This document shows positions 27,171 through 36,776 of a stretch of 64,000 bases of DNA, in pieces. Position 1 is the stretch's first letter. Each line of letters begins with the position of its first letter. Both the position numbers and the translations under genes were made by a program. The notes beneath the pieces were generated by a model that did not search any database, had not been told where the DNA came from, and saw nothing but the letters and a program-made list of their open reading frames with translations. This DNA is from Chloroflexota bacterium (GTDB taxonomy: Bacteria > Chloroflexota > UBA11872). The stretch is taken from the NCBI GenBank assembly GCA_026708035.1, contig JAPOVQ010000003.1, positions 28,258 to 92,257 on the forward strand, given 5' to 3'.

Positions 27171-28301
27171 TCAGACGCGCGCACTCAACGCCTCGTCGTA
27201 GACGGCCCGGGTGGCGGCGCGCATGCGATCCAGGTCGAACGTGTCGCGAGCCCGCCGCGCCGCGGCCTCGCCCATGCGTTCGCGGTCGGCGTCATCTTTG
27301 AGCAGGCGCGCCAGCGCATCGGCGATTCCAAACATGTTGCCCGCCGGGACCAGGATGCCGGTCTCACCGTCGCTCACCACCTCGGGCACGCCGCCCACGG
27401 CCGTCGCCACGACGGGCCGGCCGGCGGCCATCGCCTCCAGCAGCGCGAGGCCGAACCCTTCCCAATCCGACGCCAGCGCGACGATGTCACAGGCGGCCAG
27501 CAATCTGGGCATATCGGTCCGGACTCCCAGCCAGCGAATAGCGCCGTGGGCGTCAGTGAGATCGGCGAGGGCGTGGAGGTCGCGCTCGTAGGCTTCCGAC
27601 CCAAGCTGCCGTCCGCCCGCCAGCAACAGCACGGCGTCCGGCAGCTCCCGGTGCACGCGCTCAAGGGCGCGCAGCAGCATGCCATGGTTCTTCTGCGGAT
27701 CGAGACGCGCCGGGCACAGCACGACTTTGGCGCTCGCTTCGATGCCAAGGTCGGACCGAGCGGCCGCTCGGTCCAGCTCCGCAAACGGCGCCGCGTCGAT
27801 GCCGTAGAGCACCACCCGGGTCTTCTCAGGCGGTGCGCCGCCCGTGGTCACGGCCCACTCGCGCACCGCGTCCGAGATGCCGATGGTGAGGTCCGGCAAC
27901 CGCGCGGTGCGCCGATGGAGCCAGTGCCAGACCGGGTGCTCCAGCCGGGCCTCAAGGTTGTGCTTGGTCGCGACCAGCCCGCGGACCCGCGCCACGCGGG
28001 CCGCCAGCGCCCCGTACATATCGGCGCGCAGCAGATGCGTATGCACCACGTCGTAGCGGCCGCGCACGATGGCCGCGGTGAGCTGGGGCAGCCGCGTCCA
28101 GCCCCAAGGTCCGGCCATGGGGACGTGGCGTACACGGCCGGCCAAACGTTGGGCGTCCGGGCGAAGGTCGTGGTCGCGGAAGTAGATCACGTCTTGCTGC
28201 ACGCCGTCCTCGGGCTGCGCGAGCAGTTGGAGCAAGTGGCCCTGCGCTCCGCCAACGGCGAGCGACGAGATGACGTGGACGATCCGGCGCGGGGCCGTCA
28301 T
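27171..28301 (-). CDS. Glycosyltransferase family 4
   Basis: A 376-residue protein from ATG 28301, whose start overlaps the upstream stop by 4 bp; the longer open frame beyond is a shadow of the neighbour. The acceptor loop is 'HVISSLAVGGAQGHLLQLLA', the donor domain starts at 'VVLCPARLDPQKNHGMLLRA', and 'WEGFGLALLEAMAAGRPVVA' carries E-x7-E. Separated from the epimerase by 77 bp. Confidence 0.85.
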   Translation of the reverse strand: MTAPRRIVHVISSLAVGGAQGHLLQLLAQPEDGVQQDVIYFRDHDLRPDAQRLAGRVRHVPMAGPWGWTRLPQLTAAIVRGRYDVVHTHLLRADMYGALAARVARVRGLVATKHNLEARLEHPVWHWLHRRTARLPDLTIGISDAVREWAVTTGGAPPEKTRVVLYGIDAAPFAELDRAAARSDLGIEASAKVVLCPARLDPQKNHGMLLRALERVHRELPDAVLLLAGGRQLGSEAYERDLHALADLTDAHGAIRWLGVRTDMPRLLAACDIVALASDWEGFGLALLEAMAAGRPVVATAVGGVPEVVSDGETGILVPAGNMFGIADALARLLKDDADRERMGEAAARRARDTFDLDRMRAATRAVYDEALSARV

Positions 28302-29515
28302 GCGGCGGCGATCAGCGCCTCGTAGCGCGCCAGCGTCCGCTCCACCTGGCGGTCCAGGGTGAACCACTGCGCCACGCGCTGCCGGCCCGCCTCGCCAAGC
28401 TTGCGGGCGAACGCCGGGTCCTCGACGATGAGCGAGAGACGGTCGGCCAGGCCCATGGTGTCGTCGGGGTGCACCGCGAATCCCGTCTCGCCGTCGGGGA
28501 CGATCTCCGGTCCGGCGCCGAGCGTCGACGCGATCACCGGCGTGCCGGCGGCCATGGACTCGATCAGCGTCAGGTTGAACGGGTCGGGATAGGTCGACGG
28601 CGCCAGCGTGACGCCGGCGGCGTGGTAGGCATCCCGCAGCGTGTCGGCATGCAGCCAGCCGGGCAATACCAGCCGGTCGCCCACGCCCAGCTCCTGCGCC
28701 ATTTGGCGCAGCTTGGGCGCATAGCGCGGGTTGTCCCCGGCGATGACCAGCCGCGCCTCGGGATTTCGCGTTTTCGCCAGGGCGTGCAGCGCGGCTTCGG
28801 CGCCTTTTTCGCGGCTCACGCGAGCGGCCAGCAGCGCGAAGGGCGCGTCGTCCAGGCCAAGCTTCGCCCGAAACCGCGTGCCGTCGCCCTGCGCCCACCA
28901 CTCGGCGTCGACGCCGTTGTGCATCACCTCGGCCCCGCCGTAGCCGTTGGCTCGCAGCGCGGTCTGCAAGGCGCGGCTGATGACGAAGATGTGAGACACG
29001 TGCGCCGACATCTGTCGCTGGATGGCCGTGTTGCGCGCCGGGTTCCAGCGGAAGCGCTGGCACTTGGCGCAGTTGAACCACCGCTGGCGAAAGTCCACCT
29101 CGCCCCCACTGCAGATGAACTTGATGCAGCAAAACAGCAGGAAGTCGTGCGCGGTGTAGGCCACCGGAGCGCCCGTGGCGGCCGCCGCCTCCAGCGACGC
29201 GAACGACAGGTGCTGGTGCACGTTGTGCGCGTGCACCACGTCGGGCCCGAAGTCCGCCAGCGCGCGGCGTACGCCGCCCAGGACCACCGGATTCATCATG
29301 GCCACCGTGTTCCGGAAGCGCTCCGGATAGCTCGACTGCAATCGCCGCACCTGCACCGGGCCGTCCGTCGTTTCGGTGGCCGCGTCGGGCCAGGTGGTCA
29401 CCACCAGCACGTCGTGGCCGCGCGCCGCGAATGCGCGCGCCAGGCGCTGCGCCACAACACCCGCCCCGCCTCGGTTCGCGGGGGGATAGGTATCAGCCAG
29501 CAGGGCGATGCGCAT
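28298..29515 (-). CDS. Glycosyltransferase family 4 with cysteine-rich insert
   Basis: A 405-residue GT4 enzyme starting the minus-strand polysaccharide operon. It has 'YPPANRGGAGVVAQRLARAF', then a short Cys-rich insert ('CCIKFICSGG' and 'CAKCQRF', about residues 127-154) also known from other GT4 proteins. The donor domain follows with 'ALLAARVSREKGAEAALHAL' and 'NLTLIESMAAGTPVIASTLG'. The insert could bind metal or act structurally. Confidence 0.8.
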   Translation of the reverse strand: MRIALLADTYPPANRGGAGVVAQRLARAFAARGHDVLVVTTWPDAATETTDGPVQVRRLQSSYPERFRNTVAMMNPVVLGGVRRALADFGPDVVHAHNVHQHLSFASLEAAAATGAPVAYTAHDFLLFCCIKFICSGGEVDFRQRWFNCAKCQRFRWNPARNTAIQRQMSAHVSHIFVISRALQTALRANGYGGAEVMHNGVDAEWWAQGDGTRFRAKLGLDDAPFALLAARVSREKGAEAALHALAKTRNPEARLVIAGDNPRYAPKLRQMAQELGVGDRLVLPGWLHADTLRDAYHAAGVTLAPSTYPDPFNLTLIESMAAGTPVIASTLGAGPEIVPDGETGFAVHPDDTMGLADRLSLIVEDPAFARKLGEAGRQRVAQWFTLDRQVERTLARYEALIAAA

Positions 29516-29587
29516 GGGCGCCTTCCGAATGCGAGTGCTTGATTCTATGGAACTCCTATACGAGCGAAGTTTCGTGGCCTACATGAA

Positions 29588-29639
29588 CCACAATCCGTTC
29601 GGTCACCCCTTTGACAAGCTCAGGGCGAACGGATTGTGG
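29588..29639. repeat. Inverted repeat with 14-bp arms
   Basis: The arms CCACAATCCGTTCG and CGAACGGATTGTGG flank a core that includes a 'TTTGACAAGCTCAGGGCGAA' block. This is a variant of a widespread intergenic repeat in environmental bacterial genomes. It lies between divergent and converging gene ends upstream of the GT4 operon start, so it is not part of a coding gene. Confidence 0.7.
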
Positions 29640-29683
29640 AAAACCGCTCGGCCATCTGCTGACCTTTTGCGGTCAGCCGGTCG

Positions 29684-30139
29684 CTACTTGTACGGACGTC
29701 CGCCCTGGGGCACGTCGCGACCTTCGTCGAGGTCCAGGCGGTCGAAGTGACGGGTGATGTCCGTGCGGTGCGCCTGTCCGCAGTCCGCCAGGAATTCCCG
29801 GAACTCGGCCCACGTCCAGCGATCGTTTTCGTCCTCGGGCGTGGCGGCCCACGACTTTCGGTTGAATTCCTCGATCTCGTCAGGCGTGCGCGGCGTCATG
29901 CGCTCGGCCACCCAGGCCCACACGTCCTGGTCGCTCGGGCGGTCGCGCAGCGATTCAATGAAGTCGTCGGCCGAGACGCCGAGGAACTCGAACAAGCGCT
30001 CCGATCGTCCGGTCCGGGCCACGTACTCGCCCAACGTTCCCGCCAGATCCGCCCGCCCCTTGTCGATGCTGCGCGGCAGAAACACGATTCCGCCGAGCTT
30101 TTCGTAAGGGCTGCGCGGCACCTCGTGCGTCAGGTCCAT
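29684..30139 (-). CDS. DUF5069 domain protein
   Basis: A 151-residue soluble protein from ATG 30139. The N-terminal 'PRSPYEKLGGIVFLPRSIDK' and 'RADLAGTLGEY' are the hallmark of DUF5069, a family of unknown function in diverse bacteria. Last gene of a three-gene minus-strand operon, 4 bp after the amidase. Function unknown. Confidence 0.75.
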   Translation of the reverse strand: MDLTHEVPRSPYEKLGGIVFLPRSIDKGRADLAGTLGEYVARTGRSERLFEFLGVSADDFIESLRDRPSDQDVWAWVAERMTPRTPDEIEEFNRKSWAATPEDENDRWTWAEFREFLADCGQAHRTDITRHFDRLDLDEGRDVPQGGRPYK

Positions 30140-30143
30140 TGCG

Positions 30144-32546
30144 TCACTCCTCTGGCTGCAACGTGCGCGTGTGTCCGATCGTTGCGCGCACGGCGTCGCG
30201 TTCCAAGGGCACCTGGCGGTAGCGGCCCGCCAGCCAGTCGCCGAACTGGTCCGCATAGTGCGGACTGCCCGGCTGTCCCGACGGTCCCGCCGCGTCCAGC
30301 GACCACAGGCAGGCCGGCGACTCGGCCACGTCCACGATCAGTCGATAGTTGGCGCCGCCAGTCGATTCGAATTCCGGCGACGACCCCGTGTTGCACACGA
30401 CGAAGCCGTTGCCGCTCGAGGGCTCGCCGCCGCGATCGAACAGGCGCCCCAGGTCGCCGCAGTCCGTCAGCAGGTGGGGCAGCCACACCTTGTGCAGCCC
30501 GCCCCAGCTCCAGGCAGACATGTCGTCGCCGAGCCGCTCGGTGAGCAGGTCCAAGGCGCGAGCCATCGCCGACCGCGCCGCCGCGTCGCGCGCTTCGGCA
30601 GAGACAAACCAACCCGCCGCGTCCTCGCCCAGCAGGCGCAGCGACAACGCGCCGATGCCTCCCGCCACGAAGGCCGCCGGATCGCCGACGGCCAGCGCCG
30701 AGGCGTCCGCCGAGAAGCGTTCCGAGGCCACCGCTTCGTCCCATTGCTGATGAAAGGCCTCGAAAATCGCCGCTCCGGCGCTGTCGGCGTCCATGCGGCA
30801 GTCCCAGGCGCGCAGCGCCGCGGCGGCCGCCTGCAGCCGCGCGTCGCCGCCGTCCAGGATGCGAGTCAGCGCGTCGACCGCGTTCACCGCCCGCAGCGAC
30901 AGCGGGTCATATTGCATCGCGGCCACTTCCTCGCGGGTGTGAGCCTGGCGCGACTCGATCATTTCCCGGATGCGCCGTGCCCGGTAGCCGCTGGGAGACG
31001 TGTTGGCCAGCGGATGCGGGTAGTCCGACGGCGCCGGCAGGTTGTTGGCTGTTGCCACCCAACCGCGCTCGGGATTGCGCACGCTGGGCATGCCCTCGAA
31101 CGGCGTCATTCCCGTCCAGGCGTCGGCGGGGTCCCAGCCGCGGCGATAGCCGCGCTCAACCCGCGAGCGCAGCGGCACCTGGCCCGTCGCCCGGTAGCCG
31201 AAGCCGCCGTCCACGTCCGCGAGCACCATGCTCAGCGTCGGCGACACCCAGCCCCGCAGCGCGTCCTCGAGCTCGGCGCAGGATCCGGCCAGGTTCCACT
31301 CCAGCAACGCCGTCGGCCAGGCGCAGGGCAGCGCCCCGGCCCAGCGCAGCGACACCGGCCCCGTGCCCTGCGCGAATCCCGGCAGGATGTCATCCACGAT
31401 CGGGCCGTTGCGCGAGGACCGGATCGTTTCCTCGCGCACGCCCTCGCCGCGCACGCTGATGGCTTCCACCCGCTCGCGCGCCGGCTCCCAATTTCCGTCG
31501 TAGAGGAACGCGCCAGGATGCGCCGGGTCGGTGCGTTCCTGGTAGAGGTCGCGCTGCGAGCTGATGTTGTTGGTGATGCCCCAGGCAACGCGGAGGTTGC
31601 GACCGAAGATGATCCCCGGCGCCCCGGCATAGCCGGAGCCCGCGACGTTGTAGCGCCCGCCAACAAGGTGGACCTGGTACCAGCAGCACGGCGACCCAAA
31701 GGCGATGTGCGGATCGCTGGCCACCACTCCTCCGCCGGACGCGCTGCGGCTCGGGCCGATCACCCAGTTATTGCTGCCGGTGCAGTCGTCGACCCCGCCC
31801 AACTGCGGCTCCAAGGGGTCTGTCCCGCTGCCGGCGCTTGGGTACTCCCCGGGATGCATAATCGTCTCGTCGATCGCCTCGGCGGTCATGAAGTTGCGGT
31901 ACAGCGGACCGTCGCCCAGGACACGCCGCGCCACCTCGGGAATGGCAATGACCGGAAACCGCCCCGTGAGATACCAGCGAAACTCGCCCAGCAGCGCGAT
32001 GGAGTCGAGCGGCCGCCACGGTTCCGGCCGGTAGTCCAGCAGGTCGAACTCGATGGGCAGCCGGTCGCGGCACTCCTCGATGACTGCGTTCACGCCCGCC
32101 GCGAAGGCCTCATAGCGCTCGGCCGTCTCGGCGGGCAGCCGCGCCGTTTCTTCCTCGGCGATTCGATGCAGCCCCACCGTGCGCACGAGCAGGTCGTAGT
32201 CGAACGCCTCGGCGCCGAGAATCTCCGCCAGCCGCCCCTGCGCCCGCCGCCGCAGATAGTCCATCTGGAACAGCCGGTCCTGCGCCATCGCGTAGCCGTA
32301 GCCCACGAAGAGGTCGGTTTCATCCTCGGCAAAGACGTGCGCCAGGCCGCTCGTGTCTCGGTGAATCTCCACCGCCGCGCCGACGGGACCCGACCTCTGC
32401 CCATCGGCCGGCGCCAGCCGGCTCTCGAGCTCCTGGTTCCACCAAGCGTCGAACTCGGCGTCGCTCAGCCCGGCGGCAGCGCGCACGGCGTCAAACGGCT
32501 CGCCGCGGCCCAATTGGTGCAGGATCCGGCGCGAGTCGATGGCCAT
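30144..32546 (-). CDS. Penicillin-acylase-family Ntn-hydrolase
   Basis: An 800-residue protein from ATG 32546. It follows the penicillin G acylase plan: an alpha-chain region, a spacer, and a beta chain starting at the nucleophile Ser258 in 'CTGSNNWVIG', which becomes the N-terminus after self-cleavage. 'AWGITNNISSQRDLYQE' and 'VASDPHIAFGSPCCWYQVHL' are typical beta-chain motifs. It should hydrolyse amide bonds such as N-acyl-homoserine lactones, beta-lactam side chains or aminolipids. No signal peptide is seen at the chosen start, although most relatives are exported. It sits 4 bp after the beta-propeller gene. Confidence 0.85.
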   Translation of the reverse strand: MAIDSRRILHQLGRGEPFDAVRAAAGLSDAEFDAWWNQELESRLAPADGQRSGPVGAAVEIHRDTSGLAHVFAEDETDLFVGYGYAMAQDRLFQMDYLRRRAQGRLAEILGAEAFDYDLLVRTVGLHRIAEEETARLPAETAERYEAFAAGVNAVIEECRDRLPIEFDLLDYRPEPWRPLDSIALLGEFRWYLTGRFPVIAIPEVARRVLGDGPLYRNFMTAEAIDETIMHPGEYPSAGSGTDPLEPQLGGVDDCTGSNNWVIGPSRSASGGGVVASDPHIAFGSPCCWYQVHLVGGRYNVAGSGYAGAPGIIFGRNLRVAWGITNNISSQRDLYQERTDPAHPGAFLYDGNWEPARERVEAISVRGEGVREETIRSSRNGPIVDDILPGFAQGTGPVSLRWAGALPCAWPTALLEWNLAGSCAELEDALRGWVSPTLSMVLADVDGGFGYRATGQVPLRSRVERGYRRGWDPADAWTGMTPFEGMPSVRNPERGWVATANNLPAPSDYPHPLANTSPSGYRARRIREMIESRQAHTREEVAAMQYDPLSLRAVNAVDALTRILDGGDARLQAAAAALRAWDCRMDADSAGAAIFEAFHQQWDEAVASERFSADASALAVGDPAAFVAGGIGALSLRLLGEDAAGWFVSAEARDAAARSAMARALDLLTERLGDDMSAWSWGGLHKVWLPHLLTDCGDLGRLFDRGGEPSSGNGFVVCNTGSSPEFESTGGANYRLIVDVAESPACLWSLDAAGPSGQPGSPHYADQFGDWLAGRYRQVPLERDAVRATIGHTRTLQPEE

Positions 32547-32550
32547 GGCT

Positions 32551-34077
32551 CTACTCCCAGGCGTATCCGTACAGGCGTGATCGGAGCAAATGGAAGCGCA
32601 CGGCGCACTCGTCCAGCGGGCACACGTCGCCGCCGGTCCAGCGCGCCGGGGCGGCGGTGGAGTCACCGCGCCACGGGATGAAGTCGTCCTTGCCGAAGCC
32701 CTCCACGACATTGCCGTCCGGGTCCAGCAACTCCGCGTGCAGCTCACCCTCGGCCACGGTCGACGTCGCGGCGTTGAGAATCAGCTGCTTACCGCCGACC
32801 GGCAACGCGTGCGTGGTCAGCGTGCCCGCCACATCGCCGCCGGGGCCTGAGACGGCCGCCCAGTAGCGATTGACGGCCCAACTGGCGCGGCAAATGGCGG
32901 AGAAGAACGGCCAGATCGTCGGGCCCTTGGCCGCCGGGTCGCCGTGCAGCCCCTCGGTGCCCGAGAAATACATGTAGTGCCGGCCGTTGTGCTCGACCAT
33001 GTGGTGCGAGGGCCAGAGCATGCCGCCGCCGTAGTCGCCCAGAGCCCCGACCGCGACCGCGGGCAGGCGCACGCGCCGGTCCCAAATGCGCCCGTCCGCG
33101 CTGCCGCCCAACTGCAACTCGATCGTCTGTGTGCGGTTGAGGTAGATGGCGATCACGCCGATGTACCCGCTCCGCACCGGGGTGACGCAAAGCTCCATGA
33201 TCTGGACGTCGTGCGGGTCGTAGATGTCGGGCTGGATGATGGTCTCGAAGGGGCTCCACTCCGAGCCGTCGGGGCTCGTGCGGCGCGCCATCACCCGCCG
33301 GCCCTCGGCGAAGACGTCGTAGGCCACCAACCCGCCCGGGTGCACCGGCTCACCCAGCTTGTGCGTCGCAAAGTAGGTGCCGTCCGCGTCGCGGAAGACG
33401 TATGTGGTGTCCGCCGTGTGCTTGGGGTTCTCGTACGGGATGACCAGCCGGACTCCGGGCACCGCCACTTCCAGGACCGGGCCTTCGCTTACGGTCCAGT
33501 TGATGCCGTCCGGCGAGAAGTAGCGATACATGCCGCGCGCCTGCTTTTCGCCCGGCGGCGGAGGCGGCAGCCCGCGAATGTGGCCCGGTCCTCCGCCGAT
33601 GGTGTTGCTCGGATCGCGCATCACGAACATCTCGTAGCGGCGGTCGGGCTCGGCGTCCGGGTCGATCATCACCGAGCTGTACATGCTCGGGCCGCCCGAC
33701 TCGAAGTCCAGCAGGATATTGGTGCGCGGATATCCGGGTTGCGGGCACAGGTCCAGCTCGGGGCGCGTCCACTCCACGCCGTCTTCCGACGTCAGATAGG
33801 TCACGCGCCGGTAGTTCTCGAAATATCCCGCCGTCAGCGGCGTGGAGACGTGCCAGGCCTTCCACAAGTCGTCGATCGGGTCATGGGCGAATGTGCCGTG
33901 GGCGAACACCGAGCCGCTGTCCCAGGGCATGGCCGGCGTCACCAGCGGGTTGTTGGGGTCCAGCTCGCCCAACTCCTGGCGCCAGGCCAGCATGTGCTGC
34001 TCGGCGACGTCGTCGACCAGGATCATCGAGAGGCAGTCGGTGCGCCGCTTGACGCTCGTGGGAAACGAGAAGGCCAT
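32551..34077 (-). CDS. Beta-propeller glycosidase-like protein
   Basis: A 508-residue protein. Repeated blades contain acid-aromatic motifs such as 'LWKAWHVSTP', 'TSEDGVEWTRPELD', 'FSPDGINWTVSEGP' and 'RTSPDGSEWSPFET', the 'S-x-D-G-x-x-W' pattern of five-bladed propellers related to GH32/GH43/GH130-like enzymes. The catalytic acids cannot be placed with certainty. No signal peptide. First gene of the operon with the amidase and DUF5069, and divergent from the oxidoreductase gene. Confidence 0.55.
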   Translation of the reverse strand: MAFSFPTSVKRRTDCLSMILVDDVAEQHMLAWRQELGELDPNNPLVTPAMPWDSGSVFAHGTFAHDPIDDLWKAWHVSTPLTAGYFENYRRVTYLTSEDGVEWTRPELDLCPQPGYPRTNILLDFESGGPSMYSSVMIDPDAEPDRRYEMFVMRDPSNTIGGGPGHIRGLPPPPPGEKQARGMYRYFSPDGINWTVSEGPVLEVAVPGVRLVIPYENPKHTADTTYVFRDADGTYFATHKLGEPVHPGGLVAYDVFAEGRRVMARRTSPDGSEWSPFETIIQPDIYDPHDVQIMELCVTPVRSGYIGVIAIYLNRTQTIELQLGGSADGRIWDRRVRLPAVAVGALGDYGGGMLWPSHHMVEHNGRHYMYFSGTEGLHGDPAAKGPTIWPFFSAICRASWAVNRYWAAVSGPGGDVAGTLTTHALPVGGKQLILNAATSTVAEGELHAELLDPDGNVVEGFGKDDFIPWRGDSTAAPARWTGGDVCPLDECAVRFHLLRSRLYGYAWE

Positions 34078-34205
34078 GGTCGTCCCTGTGCGGGTACCCC
34101 AACGTCGTTGGGAGCGCGGCGAGCGAGCCTAGCAAAACCCTCGGCGGCGCCCCGTGTTAGGTTTCCGCTACGTGGCCGCCGGGGAGGACCGAGCCCATCG
34201 ACACG

Positions 34206-35165
34206 GTGAGGATCGGCATGGTGGGCGCCGGCCGCATGGCCAACACCGCCCACTACCCCTCGCTCGCCGCCATGCCCGACGTGGAAATCGTGGGCATCGC
34301 GGAGCTGGACGCCGAGCGCCTGCAAACGACGGCCGACACCTACGGCGTTGCCGGGCGCTATTCGGACTTTCGCGAGCTTGTCGCGCGGGAGAAGCCCGAC
34401 GCGGTCTACGCGATCATGCCGCCGCAGTATCTGCACAACCTCGTGGTGGACCTGCTGGAGCTAGGCGTCCACGTCTTCGTGGAGAAGCCGCCCGCCCTCA
34501 CCACCTACCAGACGGAGGCGCTCGCGTGGTACGCCGACCGGCACGATCGGCTGACGATGGTCGGGTTCAACCGGCGCTACAGCGAGATGTTGCGCCGTTG
34601 CCGCGCGGCCATCACCGAGCGGGGGCCGCTGCACCAGTGCCTGGCGGGGTTTCATAAGTTCGAGGGCAAGCCGGATGGCTATGGCTACGGTCGCGGCGCC
34701 GGTTCGCACCTGACGACCGACATCGTCCACTCGGTGGACACGCTGCGCTGGATGGCGGGCGGCGAGGTCGCATCGGTCGCCGCCGACAACCGCGCCGTGG
34801 ACATGCCGTTCGTCAACAACCACAACGCCCTCGTCACCTTCAGCACCGGCTGCACGGCCATCCTCACGGCCTCGCGACGATCCGGCCGGCGAGACCACTA
34901 CTTCGAGATGCACGGGCAAGGCGTCTCGGCCTTCGCGGACGATCAATGGCGCGCTGAGATCTATCGCGACGGCGCCGCCGAGGGCGAATCGGTCGATGCC
35001 GCGGAGGTCGGCGGTGGGTCGGAAATCATTCATCGCTTCGGCTTCTTCGCCGAGAACCGGCACTTCATCGACGCCGTCAAGGCCGGCCGTCAGCCCGACA
35101 CGTGCTTTGCCGACGCGGTCAAGACCATGGACCTCGTCGACCGCATCATGCAGTCACAGATCTAG
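34206..35165 (+). CDS. Gfo/Idh/MocA family oxidoreductase
   Basis: A 319-residue protein from GTG 34206. The Rossmann motif is 'MVGAGRMANTAHYP' and the conserved 'FVEKPPALTTYQTEA' contains the E-K-P lysine. A C-terminal alpha/beta dimerisation domain follows. Members oxidise or reduce sugars and inositols with NAD(P). It shares a 128-bp divergent promoter region with the beta-propeller gene, hinting at joint sugar catabolism. Confidence 0.85.
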   Translation: MRIGMVGAGRMANTAHYPSLAAMPDVEIVGIAELDAERLQTTADTYGVAGRYSDFRELVAREKPDAVYAIMPPQYLHNLVVDLLELGVHVFVEKPPALTTYQTEALAWYADRHDRLTMVGFNRRYSEMLRRCRAAITERGPLHQCLAGFHKFEGKPDGYGYGRGAGSHLTTDIVHSVDTLRWMAGGEVASVAADNRAVDMPFVNNHNALVTFSTGCTAILTASRRSGRRDHYFEMHGQGVSAFADDQWRAEIYRDGAAEGESVDAAEVGGGSEIIHRFGFFAENRHFIDAVKAGRQPDTCFADAVKTMDLVDRIMQSQI

Positions 35166-35210
35166 GGGCCGGTCCACACCCCGGCGGGGGCTTTGCCTAA
35201 CCGTCAGTCC

Positions 35211-35280
35211 CTGTAGGGGCAGCCCTTGTGGCTGCCCGGATCACCGGCAGCGCGGGCGCCCACAAGGGGCGCCCCTACAT
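35211..35280. repeat. Imperfect long inverted repeat
   Basis: In the 391-bp gap after the oxidoreductase, 'GTAGGGGCAGCCCTTGTGG' on the left pairs imperfectly with 'CCCACAAGGGGCGCCCCTAC' on the right around a GC-rich core. It resembles small non-autonomous palindromic elements. The rest of the gap (35281-35556) shows no gene, only a C/G-rich trailing segment. Confidence 0.65.
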
Positions 35281-35556
35281 GTCGGTCCAGCCGTCTCTCA
35301 CGTCGGAGACGGTTGGGGTGAGGGAATAGCTCCTCAGGTGAATTCTGTTTGGCAGAGCTCCCGCACCCGTTGGACATCCGCATTGGGCAACGGCGCACCC
35401 CGGGGCATTCGGCCTTCGGCGATTCTAGGCCGCAATGCCACTTCCAGACGGCCGCGCCAACCCATGCGCAATTCCGAAGCGATGTGAAGAATCTAGAACG
35501 AACACCCACGGCCGCAGGGATAAGGGTTTCGCCTGGGGACGCCGGGTGCGCGCCTC

Positions 35557-36729
35557 TCAGCCTGCCCGATTGCTACTTCCCAGCAGCAGTTCTTGCTGGC
35601 GCAGGTCCTTTTCGAAGGGATCGGGAATTGGCCTCCGATCTCGACGGATCGACGCCTCCAGCGTCTTCAGGGCGTTCGACGCCACGTAGTGCCGCCCACG
35701 CGCTTGGCCCCGCGCTACCAGCAGCCCTGCATCGCTCATCGCCTTCAGATCGCGGCCGGCGACCACCAGGCTGACTTCAGCGAATTCGCGGTAGGTCGCG
35801 TTGCGCACCCGGAATCCCAGCGCAGCGTCCCAAAGAGCGAAGACGGACCGTTCGGGCAATCGCTTACGCTCTACTATTCGTTCAAGCACGTCCCAACGAA
35901 GTTCCGCCTCCGCCGCCCGCCGCGACAAAGTTTGCGCCTGCCGGTAGTGCGCCGTCAGCGCAAATCGGACCCAGGATCGGGCATCACGCTGCGGTTGCCA
36001 GGCGCCGCCGCCAACCTCGGCCAGCACCGCGTAGTAGGCGTCTGTGTTCCGGCCCAGATGCTCCTCAATGCTTACAAACGCTGGCTCCAGCATCCCCTCT
36101 CGCGCGAGCGCCAGCGTCTGGAGTCCCCGTGCCATTCGCCCATTGCCGTCGCGGAATGGGTGGATCATGACCAGGTTGAGATGCGCCATTGCACCGCGGA
36201 TTACTGCTGGCACGGCTGGGTCCTGCTCGCGCAGCTCCGCGACCAGTTCCTCCATGAGCCCGGGAACCTCGATGGCGTCCGGTCCCTCGTACACGATGTC
36301 GCCCGATCGTTCGTCCCGAACGTAGACAGGCCCGGATCGCCAACGTCCCGGTCGCAGGCCCAGGTCGTACTGCATCATCATGTAGTGCAGGCTTCGGATC
36401 AGCGACGCGTCGTACTCGAAGTGCGGATCGTCCGCAAGCTGCAAGACGAACGACATGGCCTCGCGGTAGCCTTGAATCGCTGCCCACACTTCCTCAGTCG
36501 CATCCAATGGCTCCCCGCCGCCCACGGCCGCCACGGCGTCGTCCAGCGAGACGTTCAGCCCCTCGATACTGTTTGAGCCTTGGATGGCCCGCGCCGACGC
36601 CACCCGCCGCAGCAATCCGGTCCAGCGCCGCTGCTCGGAGACTTGGCCGCGAAGCGCGAGGCGCAGCTCGTCCACGCGGGCGCAAACGTCCGCTTCCTGC
36701 TCGTCGAGCGGCGGCATGTGGAAAAGCAT
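35557..36729 (-). CDS. Fic domain protein (class II, self-inhibited AMPylase type)
   Basis: A 390-residue protein. The Fic catalytic motif is complete at residues 190-201: 'HPFRDGNGRMAR', with His190 as the base. The inhibitory motif [ST]-x3-E-[GN] is present N-terminally at residues 52-57 ('SNSIEG'), so this is a class II Fic protein whose Glu56 should block ATP until activation. The C-terminal ~100 residues look like a winged helix ('FAEVSLVVAGRDLKAMSDAG'), common in Fic/DOC-type regulators. It transfers AMP or another nucleotide to protein targets. Two palindromes upstream may be operators. Confidence 0.85.
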   Translation of the reverse strand: MLFHMPPLDEQEADVCARVDELRLALRGQVSEQRRWTGLLRRVASARAIQGSNSIEGLNVSLDDAVAAVGGGEPLDATEEVWAAIQGYREAMSFVLQLADDPHFEYDASLIRSLHYMMMQYDLGLRPGRWRSGPVYVRDERSGDIVYEGPDAIEVPGLMEELVAELREQDPAVPAVIRGAMAHLNLVMIHPFRDGNGRMARGLQTLALAREGMLEPAFVSIEEHLGRNTDAYYAVLAEVGGGAWQPQRDARSWVRFALTAHYRQAQTLSRRAAEAELRWDVLERIVERKRLPERSVFALWDAALGFRVRNATYREFAEVSLVVAGRDLKAMSDAGLLVARGQARGRHYVASNALKTLEASIRRDRRPIPDPFEKDLRQQELLLGSSNRAG

Positions 36730-36732
36730 GTG

Positions 36733-36776
36733 GAATAGTTCTATTCACACCAACGGATAGTCGTATTGTATACGAC
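36733..36776. promoter_or_regulatory. Operator-like palindromes upstream of fic
   Basis: Immediately upstream of the Fic start codon are GAATAG-TT-CTATTC (36733-36746) and GTCGTAT-TGT-ATACGAC (36760-36776, perfect 7-bp arms). A half site AATACGAC recurs at 36821-36828. This AT-rich stretch differs from the GC-rich surroundings. Autoregulation by the Fic protein's winged helix is plausible but unproven. Confidence 0.5.

Noticed and set aside
30171..32681. 836-residue plus-strand open frame opposite the amidase
   Set aside because: Long antisense frame caused by codon bias; the minus strand has the complete Ntn-hydrolase pattern including the nucleophile.
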